This document shows positions 14,997 through 17,361 of a DNA stretch of 17,361 bases, piece after piece. How positions within the stretch are numbered: position 1 is the stretch's first letter; every line of letters begins with the position of its first letter. Position numbers and translations under genes: made by a program. Source of the DNA: Streptosporangiaceae bacterium (GTDB taxonomy: Bacteria; Actinomycetota; Actinomycetes; Streptosporangiales; Streptosporangiaceae); contig JASHTQ010000295.1 in assembly GCA_030040475.1 (NCBI GenBank), positions 1 to 17,361 on the forward strand, in the 5' to 3' direction. The notes below the pieces were generated by a model. That model was not told where the DNA came from and searched no databases. It worked only from the letters and a program-made list of their open reading frames with translations.

Positions 14997-15875
14997 GTGC
15001 CCCGGATCGACCTGGCGATCGACAAGGACTGGGCGTGGGCGGGGGCCACCGGCGCCGGAATCGTCGTGGCCGTGGTCGACAGCGGAATCGACGCCGCCCA
15101 CCCGCAGGTCGGCGGCGTCGACCGGGCGATCGCCCTGCAGTGGGACTCCGAGATCGAAGAAGTCGTCGGTACCGAGGGGCCGCACGACGACCTGTTCGGT
15201 CATGGCACCGCGTGCGCCGGGATCATCCGGCACGCCGCCCCTGACGCGGCCCTGTGGTCGGTGCGCGTGCTCGGCAGCCGGCTGACGGGCAAGGGCCTGG
15301 TTTTCGCGGCGGGTCTCCGCTGGGCGATCCGGGAGGGCGCGCGGGTTGTCAACTTGTCGCTGAGCACCGGGCGCGAGGACTACTTCGGGCTGTTCCACCA
15401 GATCGCCGACGAGGCGGCGTTCGCCGGCGTGGTCTTGGTGTGCGCGACCAACAACGTTCCCGCCCCGACCTTCCCGTCTCAGTTCTCCTCCGTCATCTCG
15501 GTCGCCGCGCATGACGGGCAGGATCCGTTCGCGATCGACGCCAACCCCGTGCCGCCGACCGACTTCGGGGCGCCCGGCATCGATGTGCGGGTGCCCTGGC
15601 TGTATGGTTCCACCGTCGTCACGACGGGGAATTCCTTCGCGGCGCCGCACGTGACCGGGCTGGTGGCCCGGCTGCTGAGCAAGCACCCGCAGCTCACGCC
15701 GTACGAGGTCAAGACCGTGCTGCGCGCCGTGGCGAGCAACGCAACCGCGGGCCGCCCCGCGGCTGAGGGGTTAGCGGCTGAGGGGCTACTTGAGCAAGGC
15801 AGAGACCACGTTGATCACCAGGCCAAGCAGCACCGCGCCGAACAGGTACGAGAGCAGGGCGTGCCTGAGGGTTAG
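14997..15875 (+). CDS. Compact subtilase (S8 family), apparently cytoplasmic
   Basis: A serine protease with a complete triad: Asp28 (VVAVVDSGID), His69 (GHGTACAG) and Ser213 (TGNSFAAPH), with an oxyanion Asn near 152 (CATNN). It has neither signal peptide nor propeptide, unlike secreted subtilisins, so it probably acts inside the cell. GTG 14997 is the only conventional start, but it has no ribosome site. Coding-like sequence in the same frame continues upstream (VTVPLRPAWSDAFAPGKLRP) back to about 14925, inside the GAF gene. The real protein is therefore probably longer or fused to the GAF domain by a frameshift. The last 30 or so residues are read opposite the DUF1345 gene and look unconserved. 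Catalytic family is certain; substrate and N-terminus are not. Confidence 0.88.
   Translation: MPRIDLAIDKDWAWAGATGAGIVVAVVDSGIDAAHPQVGGVDRAIALQWDSEIEEVVGTEGPHDDLFGHGTACAGIIRHAAPDAALWSVRVLGSRLTGKGLVFAAGLRWAIREGARVVNLSLSTGREDYFGLFHQIADEAAFAGVVLVCATNNVPAPTFPSQFSSVISVAAHDGQDPFAIDANPVPPTDFGAPGIDVRVPWLYGSTVVTTGNSFAAPHVTGLVARLLSKHPQLTPYEVKTVLRAVASNATAGRPAAEGLAAEGLLEQGRDHVDHQAKQHRAEQVREQGVPEG
15759..15788. repeat. Tandem 15-base duplication at a gene end
   Basis: GCGGCTGAGGGGTTA is followed directly by GCGGCTGAGGGGCTA, one mismatch. On the minus strand the second copy contains the DUF1345 stop TAG and the first copy gives an in-frame TAA 15 bases later, so the stop codon itself is duplicated. On the plus strand it adds an AAEGL repeat to the subtilase tail. 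Confidence 0.85.
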
Positions 15876-16451
15876 CCGGCGCACCGCCTTCAGGGTGATG
15901 TTGGTGTCGGACACCTGGAAGGTCATCCCGACGGTGAAGGCGAAGTAGGCGAAGTCGATGTAGTTCGGCGGTTCGTCCTCGTTGAAATCGATGCCGCCCT
16001 CCGGCTCGGAGTAATAGGCGCGGGCATACCGCAGCGCGTAGACCGTGTGCACAAGCGTCCACGACAGCACGACGCTGAGAAGCCCGAGCGTGATCAGGAA
16101 CGCCTTCGTGCCGCCGGCCGTCTGGCTCGCCTTGACCAGCGCGAAGGCCACCGCGGCCAACGCGGCCACGCCCGCCCCGATCAGCAGCAAGTCCGCGACG
16201 GGGATGCTGGGGTCCTCCCGTTTCGCCCGCTCGGCGGTCAGGCCGGAGTCCATCCCCCACACCGCGCTCCAGGTCCAGGCCAGGTACACCGCGACGGCGA
16301 CGTCCCAGCCGACCAGGATCGACGCGGACGGGACCATGAACAGCGCGGCGACCACCCCCGCGACGGCGCCCGCCAGCAGCCCGAAGGCCACGCGCAGCCC
16401 AGCGAACGCGTGGCGGATGCGACCGCGGGTATCCGAGCCGTTGACGACCAT
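15786..16451 (-). CDS. DUF1345 family integral membrane protein
   Basis: A 221-residue membrane protein of uncharacterised family DUF1345. Five hydrophobic segments are visible, at about 21-41, 45-66, 85-106, 117-140 and 197-220. The signature before the last helix, DFAYFAFTVGMTFQVSDTNI (166-185), is characteristic, and the end HALLSYLFGAVLLGLVINVVSAL is family-like. ATG 16451 is chosen because GGGAGG lies just upstream and the length then matches the family; a longer frame upstream is low-complexity and unsupported. Its 3' end overlaps the subtilase gene tail to tail by 90 bases. It is divergent from the FUSC gene, with 77 bases between starts. Function unknown. Confidence 0.9.
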   Translation of the reverse strand: MVVNGSDTRGRIRHAFAGLRVAFGLLAGAVAGVVAALFMVPSASILVGWDVAVAVYLAWTWSAVWGMDSGLTAERAKREDPSIPVADLLLIGAGVAALAAVAFALVKASQTAGGTKAFLITLGLLSVVLSWTLVHTVYALRYARAYYSEPEGGIDFNEDEPPNYIDFAYFAFTVGMTFQVSDTNITLKAVRRLTLRHALLSYLFGAVLLGLVINVVSALLK

Positions 16452-16528
16452 CACCCTCCCGCTGTTGCCATGGGCATGCTGGTGGCCAAGGATAGTGATG
16501 CCTGGATGCGGAGGGTGGGCCCTGGTAC

Positions 16529-17361
16529 ATGCCGGACATGAGGCTGGCGCACTTGCACCCCCTGAGGTGGCTCGGCCGGCGCGATCGCGACTTGGCCGCA
16601 CTGCGCCGTGCCACCCGGACAGCGATCGCCATGCCGGCCATGTTCGCCCTCGGCGACAAGGTCATCGGCAACCCGCAGCTGGCTACGTTCGCGGCGTTCG
16701 GGTCCTTCGCGATGCTGCTCCTAGTGGACTTCGGCGGCCCGATGGCCGAACGGCTGCAGGCGCAGGCGGCGCTCGCGGTGACCGGCGGGGCGTTCGTCTG
16801 CCTTGCCACGCTTGCCTCGGGGACCGCGTGGCTCGCGGCCATCGCGATGGCGGTGGCGGGGTTCGTCGTGATCTTTGCCGGCGTGATCAGTTCGGTGCTG
16901 GCCGGGGCGACCACGGCGCTGCTGCTGGCGTTCATCTTGCCGGTGTCGCTGGCCGCTCCGGCGTCGGCGGTGCCCGACCGGCTGGCCGACTGGGGGATGG
17001 CCGGCGGCGTAGGGCTGGTGGCGGTGGCCCTGTTGTGGCCCGCGCCCGTGCGCGACCGGCTGCGCGGTGCCGCGGACGCCGCCTGCCGGGCGCTGGCCAC
17101 CCGGCTGCGAGCCGGGATCGCGTACCTGCTCAGCGGGATGGACGCACAGTTCGCGCAGGAGCGCGATCACGCGGCGGCGCAGGCGGACCAGGCGGTCGAG
17201 GCCCTGCGCACCGCGTTCCTGGCCACGCCCTACCGCCCGACCGGGTTGAGCACTCCCGCTCGCACGACCGTGCGCCTGGTCGACGAACTGGGCTGGCTGA
17301 ACAGCATCGTCATCCAGCCCGGGATGCACCGCGGCGTCAACCGCACCGTGGTGCGGGTCAA
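16529..17361 (+). CDS. FUSC-family membrane protein, 3'-truncated by window edge
   Basis: An open frame from ATG 16529 runs off the window, giving 277 complete codons. The start MPDMRLAHLHPLRWLGRRD is followed by ALRRATRTAIAMPAMFALGD, then QLATFAAFGSFAMLLLVDFG and several more hydrophobic helices (AQAALAVTGGAFVCLATLAS, MAVAGFVVIFAGVISSVLAG, TTALLLAFILPVSLAAPASA, MAGGVGLVAVALLWPAPV). After these comes a soluble helical stretch (GAADAACRALATRLRAGIAY onward). This is the layout of FUSC/aromatic-acid-exporter-like proteins, usually 600-750 residues with a second membrane half, which would lie beyond the window. GGAGG is at 16510-16514, about 14 bases before the ATG; ATG 16538 is a less likely start. 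Such proteins are thought to export small organic acids or toxic compounds, but the substrate here is unknown. Confidence 0.85.
   Translation, partial: MPDMRLAHLHPLRWLGRRDRDLAALRRATRTAIAMPAMFALGDKVIGNPQLATFAAFGSFAMLLLVDFGGPMAERLQAQAALAVTGGAFVCLATLASGTAWLAAIAMAVAGFVVIFAGVISSVLAGATTALLLAFILPVSLAAPASAVPDRLADWGMAGGVGLVAVALLWPAPVRDRLRGAADAACRALATRLRAGIAYLLSGMDAQFAQERDHAAAQADQAVEALRTAFLATPYRPTGLSTPARTTVRLVDELGWLNSIVIQPGMHRGVNRTVVRV

Noticed and set aside
15709..17100. A 463-codon minus-strand open frame across the DUF1345 and FUSC region
   Set aside because: It lies in the wrong frame for DUF1345 and opposite FUSC; its residues are low-complexity.

Overview
The window is high-GC DNA with strong G/C bias at third codon positions, frequent GTG/TTG starts and GGAGG ribosome sites. 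This fits an actinomycete chromosome, probably a soil or plant-associated filamentous lineage; the species cannot be named from the sequence. I see no CRISPR array, rRNA, tRNA or intact insertion sequence.

Layout. (1) 1-875: the 3' part of a polyprenyl-phosphate sugar transferase (exopolysaccharide priming enzyme), entering from outside the window. (2) 876-1231: a gene-poor gap with a short histidine-kinase remnant and a long stem-loop ending the next operon. (3) 7136-1232, minus strand: a polyol uptake and oxidation operon. Its order is lipoprotein binding protein, two CUT1 permeases, MsmK/MalK-type ATPase and a mannitol/sorbitol-type long-chain dehydrogenase, with overlapping or close genes. 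(4) 7310-9053, plus strand: a divergent SorC-family regulator overlapped by an APH/choline-kinase-type phosphotransferase. Three identical-arm palindromes (GCTCA-NN-TGAGC) lie between the two transcription units and are probably the regulator's operators. (5) 10796-9198, minus strand: a two-gene unit of a crotonase-family protein and an SDR oxidoreductase, preceded by a frameshifted small reading frame. (6) 11260-15875, plus strand: a signalling-rich block of a transmembrane Ser/Thr kinase, a small XRE-type HTH protein, a GAF-domain protein and a compact subtilase without signal peptide. (7) 16451-15786, minus strand: a DUF1345 membrane protein, overlapping the subtilase gene tail to tail. (8) 16529 to the end, plus strand: a FUSC-family membrane protein cut by the window edge.

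How the genes work together. Region 3/4 reads as a self-contained catabolic locus. The binding protein captures a sugar alcohol, the transporter imports it, the dehydrogenase oxidises it to a ketose, and the SorC protein senses a related sugar or sugar phosphate and controls both directions. The exact polyol is not shown by the sequence, and no ketose kinase of known type is present.

The least explained part is the GAF-subtilase pair. Coding signal in the subtilase frame continues upstream of its only conventional start into the 3' end of the GAF gene, with no ATG/GTG/TTG available there. So either a frameshift splits an ancestral GAF-protease fusion, or initiation is unusual. With the upstream HTH protein and kinase this is the best candidate for an uncharacterised intracellular sensor-protease module, although function is inference only.
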